Source: Saxidomus purpurata | Taxonomy: Eukaryota; Mollusca; Bivalvia; Venerida; Veneridae | NCBI GenBank assembly: GCA_022818135.1 | Contig: JAFMSR010000029.1 | Coordinates: 62,001 to 126,000, forward strand | Direction of reading: 5' to 3' | DNA: 64,000 nt | Shown here: positions 22,661 through 31,720 of the stretch, one piece after another | Numbering within the stretch: position 1 is the stretch's first letter | How the letters are laid out: every line of letters starts with the position of its first letter | Program-made: the position numbers and the translations under genes | The notes under the pieces: generated by a model | The model's database searches: none | The model's input: the letters and a program-made list of their open reading frames with translations, nothing else | What the model was told of the DNA's origin: nothing

Positions 22661-25600
22661 GATTGTGTTTGATCAGGAATTAAGGTGGTATGCTTGGAAA
22701 AAACTACTAGATAGATTTTCTTTAAACTCGCTATATTTCAACCTTATTCAATTCAAAATAAAACACTGCAAAGAAAAAGATAGGTCACCGTCCTTGATTT
22801 CGCGCAACAGGCGTTTATAAATGTAGTATGTTTTCATAAGGTTTCAAAAAAATCGAAAAATCGACAATCATGTCAGTTTCTTTTTTTTTCCTCTCCTCGA
22901 AACAGTAAATTTTATAATGCTTATCAGATGTATTACTGGTTGAAATGTATCTTTGAGGTAAAGGCATTGCCGACCGATTCATCATCGCCATAAAGAAAAA
23001 TAAAGCATTTAAAATTACCCCACCCACTTCTAAATCAACACGAATTGTAGACAATTCTAAATTGTTTGCCATACAAAAATTGACCGATAAACTTTTCTAA
23101 TTCTTTTTTGACTTAACCTTTAGACCTAGAAGGAAATAAAAATTTAAAATAATTCTTTAAAATCGGCATATATAATATATTGGGGATTTCTTTATATTGC
23201 ATTGAGTAAATTTAAGATTTCTTACCATCTACAACTTTGGGAAGGATCGTGAATTTCGGGAGAGTAAGTCTATACCAAAATGTGTGTCTACATTTTGGTA
23301 ATCGATAAAAATAGAACAGATATTTTTACCCCACCCACTAAGTTTTTTTTTGAAATCCGATTATTTCCCGTACCAAATGCATTCTTAGGGTTAGATTTGG
23401 TGCTATATGAAGTTGATGGATGATTGAATAACGTTCACGAACGCACGGAAGCACCCATGTAACTAGGGAATGTCGGTGTTTTTGCCTTATAGAAGCCAAG
23501 ATTCCTTGAAATGATGTAGGAATACAGTTCTATAAGAGGTTTATTTGTCCACATGAAATGAATATTTTGTGTCCAGCCATATTATTCGTTAGGCTTTTTG
23601 GAATAGTGGACCAATTTGAAGTAATGAGAAAACAAGTCACATGATCTCTTTAATATTTATTTAATGTTATTTTAATATGCTGCACTAATATATAAGAAAT
23701 AATTATATCGATAATTAGACTTACATGTGTTTTAGATTTTAGAAAATATACAAATGCACCAGTTATAATTTTTTAACATGAGAAACAATTATTAGCATAT
23801 TGTTTAGTGCCTGATTATGAATGCTACAATTGAACAGCTTGTATTAAAGTCCCAGGATCTTTTTTATATTTTGCAATATCACTGAAAAAATTACTGTTCT
23901 ATATTTCTTACATGTACATTGATTTAAAAAGTAAAGTTATGAATGTTTTTTGTACAAATAAGTCACTGCCATGGTTACCAAATATCAAAATTCACAAATA
24001 TTAGGGCCATGACGGCCCTATATCGCTCACGGAGTAGCATTGCCCTTCATGACAAGGTCACAAATCCAACACACCACACAAATATCTAAATATTAACTCT
24101 CACAGGGTGACAGTCCTATGTCCACCAAGACAAATCCAAGGAATGGGCACTTTATGCTAAGGTTAGCCAGAAAGTGTATAAATGTGAATTCTATTTCTTT
24201 GAAAAACAACACTTTTAGACAAGAATAATATTTTCAAACAATTAAGTGTACTGATAAATTAGTTAAAAGTAAAATATAGTGTCACTATACAGTGTAAAAT
24301 AGTTGTAGTCAACTTTGAATGTGAAAGGAATCAGTCTCAAATCATACAAAAGTAGTGTTTACTGGAAATTTCTATTCTTCAAAACAAAACTGGTAGTTAC
24401 ACAAAAGTATAAGTATTATCTCATTCACATACATATTACCAGATAAGTACATTGCAACAATAAAAAGTTGTATACAGTATAGGTCTATATGCATGTACAT
24501 TTATATAGAAATTCAAAGTTACAAATGTACACAAATTATCTCATGGTTATATATTAATTTAGATTGATTAAATACATGTATAGAATATCAAAATATCAAT
24601 GAAATATGTTAAATAGTCAATACCAGTTATGTCAATATTAAATTGCTAGGTTGCTTATAAATACATTTGTCATGAACATATAAACTTTCCACTCAAAAAA
24701 CAGATATTTTTATACATTGTCATATAGTAGAAAATAATAACTTTAAATGAACTAATGACATGCATAACCAAAGTTTACCTCCATTTTGATCTCCACAATC
24801 CAAAATGTCAATCAGGTGAAAACTTTGTAAGTCCAGCCATAAGTTGTTCAGAGTCTTGTGATGCAAGCCTAAAATGAAGACAGTTGAGGAAGAATTGCAT
24901 ATAAATTATTACTTTTTATCTTAAAAATCACAACATAATGCATTCTAATAAATGTTATCTTATTTTTTGCTCTTCAAAATATAAGAATGTATGTTCATCT
25001 TGATAAGTATGCCTGACTTTAACTTTGCAAGCATAAAATAAAATAAATATATAATAAAGTTCACCATCTCAAGACTTTGGAACAAATGATATGGTACATA
25101 TGGTATTTGATAAACAAATCAACATACTGGGTTGCTTTTTTTCTGTACCACTCAGGAGTCATAACTTGAAGTAACAGACTTCTCCCCATGTAATAATAGA
25201 TGTAACTAATAACTCCATTGTTCACCAGGGGTATTGTCCCAATATGTCAGGTAAAACATCTGTTTTCCTGAAAAATATAAATATAGATTAATACATTTAA
25301 TAAAGACAGTTGAATTAATGGAAAAAATTAAGTTTCTTTTGAAAATTGTGTCATTTTTGTATAGATTCATGTAATATCATAATAATAATACATATGAATG
25401 AGATACAATACTTAACTTATTGAATGAAAATGGATCTTACATGATACATGTATCATACATAATATAATAAATCTGGTTGAGTTTTTATTAAGTGTTAGCA
25501 AGGATAATAAAGTGAAGGTTATAAAAATGTTTGCCTAAACATGCTAAAGAAACACCATCTTTTTGTAAAATTTGAAAAGAAAGGGATGAAGTACATTGAA

Positions 25601-26070
25601 TGGCTGCTAAATGCATTGATATTGGAAAGAACTGCTGTATTATAGGGTCTAAATTTGTATTTTGGAGTAGATTTTAGTGACCACATGGTCCAAAATACAT
25701 GTGCCAGGTTGATTATTTTATAACTGTTGCACAAATTTACGCTAAACTTTTTATCCGGAAACGATGGTTTTACAAAGGGGAATAATTCCAATTGATTTTT
25801 TTCTAAGGGAATTGTCTAAATTCTGTACTTACCCTCTTATCATTCAACGACTGAATGGGATCAGATACACTTGTCTTGACATCATAGAAATACTTCCCAT
25901 AATTTTCATGAAATCAGATAATATGGGTAACGTGTAAACTGGACGTCAGACTACAGCTGGGTGTATATGTCCGCGCACTTTATAGTGTGATTGTGACGTT
26001 ACGTTATTACCTCAATACACAGGATTTTCGCATTCCACGACACATTTATTTCATGAATATTGTCAAAATA
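22661..26070. other. Non-coding, minor repeats
   Basis: No convincing gene is seen. A minus-strand frame at 22815-23072 has no family signal. ACCCCACCCACT occurs twice (about 23021 and 23328). A fragment of the TTAAAGTCCCAGGATC MITE terminus is at 23842-23862. A GGGCCATGACGGCCC inverted repeat lies at 24002. One possible short exon (24779-24868, minus) is listed separately. Confidence 0.4.
24779..24868 (-). other. Possible 30-codon exon of unknown gene
   Basis: On the minus strand, CTTCATTTTAG precedes and GTAAACTTTG follows a fully open 90-nt stretch reading LHHKTLNNLWLDL early and DILDCGDQNGG late. The splice sites are plausible, but no partner exon could be identified and the family is not recognised. 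The evidence is weak. Confidence 0.2.
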
Positions 26071-26077
26071 AGTTCAA

Positions 26078-26216
26078 ATACAGTGGCGCCTGCGTGTAGG
26101 TTCCCCGTGTTTGCGTGAAAAAACGTGTTGCACGCGTGTCGGACACGATCGTGTTGCACGGTATGTTACTGCGCATGCCCAACGTGTAGTCGCTGAGCGT
26201 GAAACGTGCAAGCGCA
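26078..26216. repeat. Repeat copy with ACAGTGGCGCC terminus flanking the Polinton
   Basis: ACAGTGGCGCCTGCGTGT begins a GC-richer block containing several GTGTTGCACG and CACGCGTG motifs. An inverted relative occurs at 56190-56310. The Polinton lies right after this block, so it appears to have inserted in or beside the repeat. Confidence 0.5.
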
Positions 26217-26222
26217 TTTATC
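26217..26222. repeat. Left target-site duplication TTTATC
   Basis: TTTATC immediately precedes the element's first base and is repeated exactly at 41351-41356. A 6-bp duplication is the Polinton/Maverick hallmark. Confidence 0.9.
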
Positions 26223-26389
26223 AGTAGTATATAAAAGGAGAGTTACAGCACAGTTGGAAAAATGTAAAAGTGCTTTTCCTCTTTCATTCGGAAAAGCACT
26301 TAAACAAAATCCAATTCGTACCTGTAACTCTCCTTTTATATACTACTCTTACAAACTTAATCCACACATGTCATTTTTATATATTAATA
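26223..26389. repeat. Polinton left terminal inverted repeat with nested palindromes
   Basis: Matches the reverse complement of 41182-41350 with one 2-nt indel and a few substitutions. Within it, a 26-nt arm (26223-26248) is inverted at 26322-26347. Inside that, AAGTGCTTTTCC (26268-26279) is inverted at 26290-26301. Each end can therefore fold on itself as a two-level hairpin. Confidence 0.95.
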
Positions 26390-26395
26390 TCAAAA

Positions 26396-26836
26396 TTATT
26401 CATATCCATTCAATTTATATTCTTTTATATACGTTTCAAAAGGTGTTGTATAAGTTTTTTCCTTTTGCATTTTCATAAGTTCAGTGAAAGCATTTGATAT
26501 AACTTTAGTTTCTTCAACACCCTCTACACTTTCAATACGTACTTGGCTTAGAATTTGTTTTATTTTATGATGATGAACTTTCAAAATACTTTTCTTTTCT
26601 GATATTTTCAATTTATTTAACAAAACTGTAACAGCTGGTGGAACAGCCCCAACGAACGTAACAAATATTGGTATAGCTGGAACCAATGCTAACAAAGCAG
26701 AACAACCGATTAGACCGGCAGTTACTTGTAAAGCGGTGTTTACTCTTCCGCAGAGTTTATAACTTTTTCTGTAAGCTGCCCCGAGTTTTTTTAAATGAAT
26801 TATCAATTCATCTACAGTCTTGATTGTTTTATTCAT
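26396..26836 (-). CDS. Polinton small hydrophobic protein
   Basis: A 146-aa protein. An N-terminal amphipathic helix precedes two adjacent hydrophobic stretches (about residues 36-76, with LIGCSALLALVPAIPIFVTF and GAVPPAVTVLL), then a charged helical C-terminus ending in KEYKLNGYE. Proteins with this helix, glycine/alanine/proline hydrophobic core and charged helix pattern occur in other invertebrate Polintons. Their function is not established, and a virion-membrane or membrane-disrupting role is only inference. The gene stops 7 bp inside the left terminal repeat and is 12 bp downstream of the integrase gene. Its ATG is preceded directly by AAATATATA. Confidence 0.7.
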   Translation of the reverse strand: MNKTIKTVDELIIHLKKLGAAYRKSYKLCGRVNTALQVTAGLIGCSALLALVPAIPIFVTFVGAVPPAVTVLLNKLKISEKKSILKVHHHKIKQILSQVRIESVEGVEETKVISNAFTELMKMQKEKTYTTPFETYIKEYKLNGYE

Positions 26837-26845
26837 TATATATTT
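26837..26845 (-). promoter_or_regulatory. AT motif abutting the start codon
   Basis: AAATATATA reads directly into the ATG of the hydrophobic-protein gene on the minus strand. It is a member of the element-wide TATATA-ATG set. Confidence 0.5.
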
Positions 26846-26848
26846 AGT

Positions 26849-28279
26849 CTATATTATATCTGAAAATTTTATCCAAGTGTTAAAATCATTTGAATAACCT
26901 TTCCATTTCACTAGTGCTTGTTGTTTTTTATAGTCACGTTTTATAATTTTCTTAATTCGAAATATTTCTTGCTTGGCTTTACTTAGTTCTTGTTCATAAA
27001 ATGTACCTTTGATTTCCTCTTGATTGAGATCTTTTATTCTATATGTAATTGGATTGGTATTAAGAATTTCATGAATAACAAATATTTCTTCCGTCCAGTT
27101 TGGTGTATATCCTTTTTCAAAATGACGTTTAAGCTTACTGATTCTTACTTTATCCCCAATTTTGTACTTTGGTTTAGCGAATGACTTACCCAAAGAGCCA
27201 TACAAATTAAAATAAACTTTGCCTTTATTTTCTGACATACTTGCTTCATTTGGTGTCATTTTTATGCTGTTATGCTTTGTGTTATTATATTTATTAACCA
27301 TATCTGGTAACTTGTCCAGATAAGTGTTTGTATTATTTGCGGTGAAATATTTCCACATGATTTGTTTTAATGTTCTGTTAAATCGCTCTACCACTACAGC
27401 TTTACCAAAGTTAAAAGTGTGATAAATGTTTATTTTATTATCCTCGAGAAATTTCTTAAATGTTTTGTTGAAGAATTCCGTACCCTCATCTACCCATAAG
27501 TTATTTGGATGCCTTTGTCCAACAACCCCTGCAAACGCTTCTGTTACTGACTTTCCTGTTTTATCTTTTAAAGGTATAACCCAAGCATATTTACTAAATA
27601 CATCAATTATTGTTAATAAATACTTCACACCTTTATTATACCTAGCAAAAGCTTGCATATCAACTAAATCCGCTGACCACGTATCATTGATATCTGTAAC
27701 AATAACCCGACGTGTTTTAAATTTGCGTTTAATTGGCTTATGTAATTCTTCTGCTAATTTATCAGTCCAGGCTGTTGGTTTTGTAGATATTTTGGGGGAT
27801 TGGGTTTTTACCTTCTCCCCCTTTTTCCGTTTTTTTTGAGGTCCACGTCCAAGTTTATATTTTGTGGTTATTGCTGGTTTAACAACTAAGTGTTTTGCGA
27901 TTTTTTCTCCAAATGTTTTTGATTTGGTGTTCTTTAAATTTGTTAACATGTTTTTATCACAATCACTTTTACTCATGTTACTATCATAACAATAATCATG
28001 GTCCATACATACTGCATCTAATTCATTTACAGGTGCTCCACTATCTAAAGGGTTTCCCGGACCACAATAATTATATCCTGGTAAGGTTAATCCTTTTTTG
28101 GGTAAAAGGGGTAACATAGCTTTATGTAGGTCTAGATTACCCCCTGATTTAACAAACATTGTTTTTGTAATACCACAAGATTCACAAGTAGCCTTTATCA
28201 TGTGTTTATTATTCTTTGTTATAACACGTTTTGGGTTGATATCTTTTGTATATTTTCGTTCTTTAACACAGTAAATCAT
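26849..28279 (-). CDS. PLA2-like domain / integrase / chromodomain fusion
   Basis: A 476-aa protein. Residues about 1-45 hold a partial zinc-ribbon-like stretch (IKATCESCG). Residues about 60-110 match the parvovirus VP1-type phospholipase A2 fold, with a calcium-loop-like YNYCGPGNPLDSG and a catalytic-type MDHDYCYD (HDxxY). A basic linker follows (KKKRKKGEK). Residues about 190-345 form the retroviral-type integrase core with catalytic D (WSADLVDM), D (LWVDEGTEF) and E (VVVERFNRTL). A C-terminal chromodomain reads ALVKWKGYSNDFNTW. The integrase and chromodomain are standard in Polintons and insert the element. The PLA2-like part could aid membrane penetration, as in parvoviruses (inference). 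All catalytic residues appear intact. Confidence 0.9.
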   Translation of the reverse strand: MIYCVKERKYTKDINPKRVITKNNKHMIKATCESCGITKTMFVKSGGNLDLHKAMLPLLPKKGLTLPGYNYCGPGNPLDSGAPVNELDAVCMDHDYCYDSNMSKSDCDKNMLTNLKNTKSKTFGEKIAKHLVVKPAITTKYKLGRGPQKKRKKGEKVKTQSPKISTKPTAWTDKLAEELHKPIKRKFKTRRVIVTDINDTWSADLVDMQAFARYNKGVKYLLTIIDVFSKYAWVIPLKDKTGKSVTEAFAGVVGQRHPNNLWVDEGTEFFNKTFKKFLEDNKINIYHTFNFGKAVVVERFNRTLKQIMWKYFTANNTNTYLDKLPDMVNKYNNTKHNSIKMTPNEASMSENKGKVYFNLYGSLGKSFAKPKYKIGDKVRISKLKRHFEKGYTPNWTEEIFVIHEILNTNPITYRIKDLNQEEIKGTFYEQELSKAKQEIFRIKKIIKRDYKKQQALVKWKGYSNDFNTWIKFSDII

Positions 28280-28287
28280 TTCTTATA
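28280..28287 (-). promoter_or_regulatory. AT motif upstream of the integrase start
   Basis: The minus strand reads GATATAAGAA and then ATG. It is a slightly divergent member of the motif set, and only 8 bp separate it from the stop of the ATPase gene. Confidence 0.4.
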
Positions 28288-28949
28288 TCATATATAAATA
28301 TTTTCATCAAAGTTTTTTGATACTGTTTTCTTTGGTTTGTCTAAATACAGAAAGTCGTACTGTTTCTTTATTGCTTCTTGGAATGCTGTTTTGGGGATAT
28401 TTTGCTCTCTTGCTATCATATCGTTTTCATTTTTATTTGGACTTTCAAATAGAATGTAATGAGAACAATTTAGTCTTATATCTTTTGGAGTTTTGTAATA
28501 AGATTGACTTAGATATATTACACAACAATTCTTATGCCTACCCCCGATAAAGTATTTTATTATATTGTTTTGGTTTCCTTCACAAATGTAATCATCAAAA
28601 ATAACCACCTTTTGGGAATCCCCGGATTCTCCGGCTTCAATCCCTGATTCAATCTCATCCAAGTCAATAATATCATCATTTGAAACATCCAAAATATTAT
28701 CCAAAGGTTGCTTTATTTTTCTTGCAATTTCCGTGAAACGTTCTATTAAATCTTGATATTTTTTCTGTATAAATAAAGTTTATCAAAATATATTAATGGC
28801 TTTCTGAGCATGTGAATTAATACATTTGTTTTACCAGAACCGCTGTTTCCGCAAATAAGCATTCTAAAACACGAATCTGGCATAAAAGAATGTAACTGCT
28901 TAAACTTATCATTGTATTGAGAGATGCCATCATAATTAGGAATTTTCAT
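28288..28949 (-). pseudogene. A32/FtsK-like DNA packaging ATPase, frameshifted
   Basis: The N-terminal piece (28746-28949) carries the Walker A motif CGNSGSGKTN. The C-terminal piece (28288-28704) carries the Walker B KVVIFDDY and a following YLSQSYYK sensor-like stretch. The pieces lie in different frames. The frame is lost at an A-rich run around 28758-28766, consistent with a one-base indel. In Polintons and related viruses this ATPase pumps DNA into the capsid. As written it cannot make a full-length protein; a sequencing error in the homopolymer is an alternative. Its start codon is 14 bp from the divergent fibre-like gene. Confidence 0.85.
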
Positions 28950-28963
28950 CTATATTTATATAA
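28950..28963. promoter_or_regulatory. 14-bp divergent start region
   Basis: Only CTATATTTATATAA separates the minus-strand ATPase ATG (28949) from the plus-strand fibre-like ATG (28964). It supplies TATAG-ATG in one direction and TATATAA-ATG in the other, so any promoter and 5' leader for both genes must overlap the coding sequences or be nearly absent. Confidence 0.65.
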
Positions 28964-30637
28964 ATGGGAATATTTAACAACACCAAAAACCGTCAAAATG
29001 ATCAGTCTGTATCTAAAGTCAATTTTGGAATAATTCTAACAAATTATGCTACCAGAAAACAATTTAAAGAAGTCAAAAGGGAAATGCAATCGTATCTTCA
29101 CAAAAATAAGGAACTTGATAATAAAATGAACAGACCATTAGATATGGACGGTAATGAGATAATAAATCTTGGAAACCCTGATAAACCCAGCAATGCTATA
29201 ACAAGGAGATTTCTCTTTAGGAAAATTCAAAGCGTAATAGAAGACTATGATCTTAAAGATATTAAAACCATAAAACAAACACTGGAAACAGAAAGTGATA
29301 ATATTGAACAATTAACAAAAAACATAAAAGCCAACGAAAAAGTAATAATTGGGTTACAAGATAAAATTGAGGAAGAAATGCAGGTATTGTCGGAAACAAT
29401 GAAACAACTTGAAGAGAAATCCGATACAACAGATGATGACATCAAAAAAGTATTTAGACAATACCTTGAAATTGTACATAATCAAGTAAAGGAACTGAAA
29501 GAAAACATGATAAAACATGAAGAACTCAAGGAAAAGCTAACTGAAGCTGAGAAAAAATTACAAAAAATGTATCAGTTAGAAATCAAGACAGAAATAAACA
29601 AACTTGATGAGGATACAAAGAAAAGGAATTTCGACTTATTAAATAATTTTTTAAGCAAATTTGCTGAATATAAAACTGAACTCTGACGTCAAATCTCGGA
29701 AGCCAAAAGTGAAATCGAAAAGTCAGCTTCACAAAGAGGTGATGAACATGGTACAAAATTACAAACTTTAAAGGAAGCATTTGAAACCGCAATGAAAAAC
29801 ATGACCGATCAACATACTGAACAATATAATGATTTAGTTAAACTAACAAATACATTAACAGAAAATATTGCTACATGTAATCAAAAAATTCAAGAAATAG
29901 AAAACAAGCTAGATCTTGTAGTTGATGATTCACTTGCACAAGGAGATTCAATTAAATCAAATAATGACCGGATTGATGATCATGAAAAAAGAATAGATGA
30001 CACGGATGGCCAATTAAAAAGTTTTAAAGAAGTTGCAACAAAACGAGCTGATGATTTAGGTAAAACAATACTAGATGTATTAAACAAATTGTCTAAACTT
30101 GAAGCGGCAGTATATGAAGTTCCTCTTTTTAGATTATCTGGCATAAAACAAGAGGTTAGTGTTCTGTCCGCATCTATTGGAATTGCTACATTATACGAAC
30201 TCAATAATACATTACACCAGAAAGAAAAATCTTCTAACCTTTTTAAATTTTATTTTATTGACAAATTAAGTGATGAAAGTTACAGAGATTATATAAAATA
30301 CGACCACAATTTTAATGTGGAAAGACTTGGAAATGTAGAAGGTTTCCAAATTAAAAAGCCTGGAAAATACCACATTAAAATAAAATTGATAATTAAAATT
30401 ATTACAGGAAACATTGAAACATTCCGTTTAATATGGAAGGAAGATTATGATGACTTTTTGGGTGATATACCTATTACAAAGAAAACTGACAATGTAATAA
30501 GCATTTTTGAAAAGGAAATCAAACAAAGATTTCAATCGAATACATCACTTGTGATTTGTCCAGAAACACATGGTCCAAACATAAAGTTTACTATTGAACC
30601 AGGTAGTTATATTAAATTTACTTATTCTCGGAAATGA
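28964..30637 (+). pseudogene. Fibre-like coiled-coil protein with C-terminal head, one internal TGA
   Basis: A single frame of 556 residues interrupted once by TGA at 29684-29686. The frame is otherwise preserved through the second half (29687-30637). The N-terminus MGIFNN is followed by a trimeric-fibre type motif, MDGNEIINLGNP, with ITRRFL after it, like the NGxxIxNLxxPxxxxDAxTxxYV motif of phage tail fibres. Long charged coiled coils (about residues 80-390) lead to a beta-rich head near residues 410-556 (PGKYHIKIKLI, IKFTIEPGSYIKFTYS). The architecture suggests a trimeric receptor-binding fibre at the virion vertex; this is inference. The TGA fits a CpG-type CGA-to-TGA change. Confidence 0.75.
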
Positions 30638-30660
30638 TGAGCTTCTTTTGTAAATATATT

Positions 30661-30667
30661 TATATAA
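30661..30667 (+). promoter_or_regulatory. TATATAA abutting ATG
   Basis: TATATAA sits immediately before the ATG of the small beta-rich protein. The preceding ATATTTATATAA matches the sequence before the fibre-like gene. Confidence 0.6.
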
Positions 30668-31072
30668 ATGGGACTATTTAATAACATAAATGAGAAAACA
30701 AATAAAATAAAAAAAAATATAAAAAGACCTCCATTATTTTTAACATACAGAACTGAAAATACAGACAGCGGGTTATATAGATGGGTTGCGGATTCACCCA
30801 AACAGGGTTTTAAAACAAACGGATCAAATATCACCGTAGAGCAAGACTGTACTTTAATAGTTTTAGCAGACGCTATTAAATCTGACAAGGGAAATGTTAT
30901 GTTGAAAATCAAACAGAATGGTTTAGTTCAGCAAGGCTATGAAGCAAAAAACAATCGAAAAAACGAATTAGTAAGTGTGAATTATGTAGGAAAATTCCAT
31001 TCAAATGATGTGATACACATACAAGATTCCAATGTTAAAAACATTCAGGTAACTATTTATGGATGTGTTTAA
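30668..31072 (+). CDS. Small beta-rich protein sharing the fibre N-terminus
   Basis: A 134-aa protein beginning MGLFNN, nearly the same N-terminal peptide as the neighbouring fibre-like protein (MGIFNN). After a basic linker (residues about 12-20) comes a compact beta-rich region of about 110 residues with alternating hydrophobics (NITVEQDCTLIVLADA, NVMLKIKQNGL, NIQVTIYG), reminiscent of TNF/C1q-type jelly rolls. It could be a short vertex spike or decoration protein using the same anchor as the fibre. That is inference from shared ends and neighbourhood. No family is recognised with certainty. Confidence 0.65.
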   Translation: MGLFNNINEKTNKIKKNIKRPPLFLTYRTENTDSGLYRWVADSPKQGFKTNGSNITVEQDCTLIVLADAIKSDKGNVMLKIKQNGLVQQGYEAKNNRKNELVSVNYVGKFHSNDVIHIQDSNVKNIQVTIYGCV

Positions 31073-31117
31073 GCCGCAGGGTGCGTTATTTTTTTTATAT
31101 TTTATTTAAGTTAAAGG

Positions 31118-31124
31118 TATATAG
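31118..31124 (+). promoter_or_regulatory. TATATAG 2 nt before ATG
   Basis: GGTATATAGAA leads into the ATG at 31127. It belongs to the element-wide motif set. Confidence 0.55.
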
Positions 31125-31126
31125 AA

Positions 31127-31684
31127 ATGATAATAGATGACATAATAACTAGAGTTATTGATGCTGAAAGATTAGTAAATACGTTTAATGATTGGGATTA
31201 TCGTGATAAACATGGTTTGATTACTATTTATACTAAAGATGAGGTGTCTGGTTATAAACGTTACTTTCTAAAACACATAATAAAGAATACGGATATCATT
31301 GAAAAGAAAATTGAAAAACTAGGTGGTTTAGACAAAGCACTTAACATATTGGAACCTCACAAAACGCTCCGAAAGCAGATTCCAGATGCACTTATTAATA
31401 TTAAATCATTCCTTGATGAAAAACAGGATTTAATAAAACAAAACCAAATTGAAGAAAAAGCACAGAAAAAAGGTCGAAAACCAAAGCCTGTTATTGCCAC
31501 AGAATTAGACTCAGACAAAGGAGATACTGATAATGTTAAGGAATATAAGAGCATGTACGAAGCACAAAAAGACCTAGGAGTTAACACAGGTCAAATAAAA
31601 ATGTGTTGCGAAGGAACAAATAATGTAAAGACAGCCCTTTCTAAAAATAATGGAAAACGTTATAATTTTAAATATGCGTGTTAA
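31127..31684 (+). CDS. Unknown protein with NUMOD1-like C-terminus
   Basis: A 185-aa protein. The N-terminal half is helical, with charged and hydrophobic residues alternating. A basic linker (KAQKKGRKPKP) precedes a C-terminal motif of about 45 residues reading EYKSMYEAQKDLGVNTGQIK, with KRYNFKY at its end. That pattern resembles NUMOD1-type DNA-binding helices found beside homing endonucleases (family knowledge). No nuclease residues are visible. It sits directly upstream of the DNA polymerase gene, so a role in DNA recognition during replication is plausible but unproven. Confidence 0.6.
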   Translation: MIIDDIITRVIDAERLVNTFNDWDYRDKHGLITIYTKDEVSGYKRYFLKHIIKNTDIIEKKIEKLGGLDKALNILEPHKTLRKQIPDALINIKSFLDEKQDLIKQNQIEEKAQKKGRKPKPVIATELDSDKGDTDNVKEYKSMYEAQKDLGVNTGQIKMCCEGTNNVKTALSKNNGKRYNFKYAC

Positions 31685-31713
31685 TTAACTTAAAGATATT
31701 TTATATTTCCTAT

Positions 31714-31720
31714 TATATAG
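31714..31720 (+). promoter_or_regulatory. TATATAG abutting the polymerase ATG
   Basis: ATTATATAG reads directly into the ATG of the polymerase gene. The same nine bases precede the gene at 35406. Confidence 0.6.

Noticed and set aside
22815..23072. 85-aa minus-strand gene
   Set aside because: No start context, family signal or splice partner; the composition is ordinary AT-rich sequence.
29792..30637. Separate 281-aa gene
   Set aside because: It is in the same frame as 28964-29686 with a single TGA between, has no start motif of its own, and continues the coiled coil.
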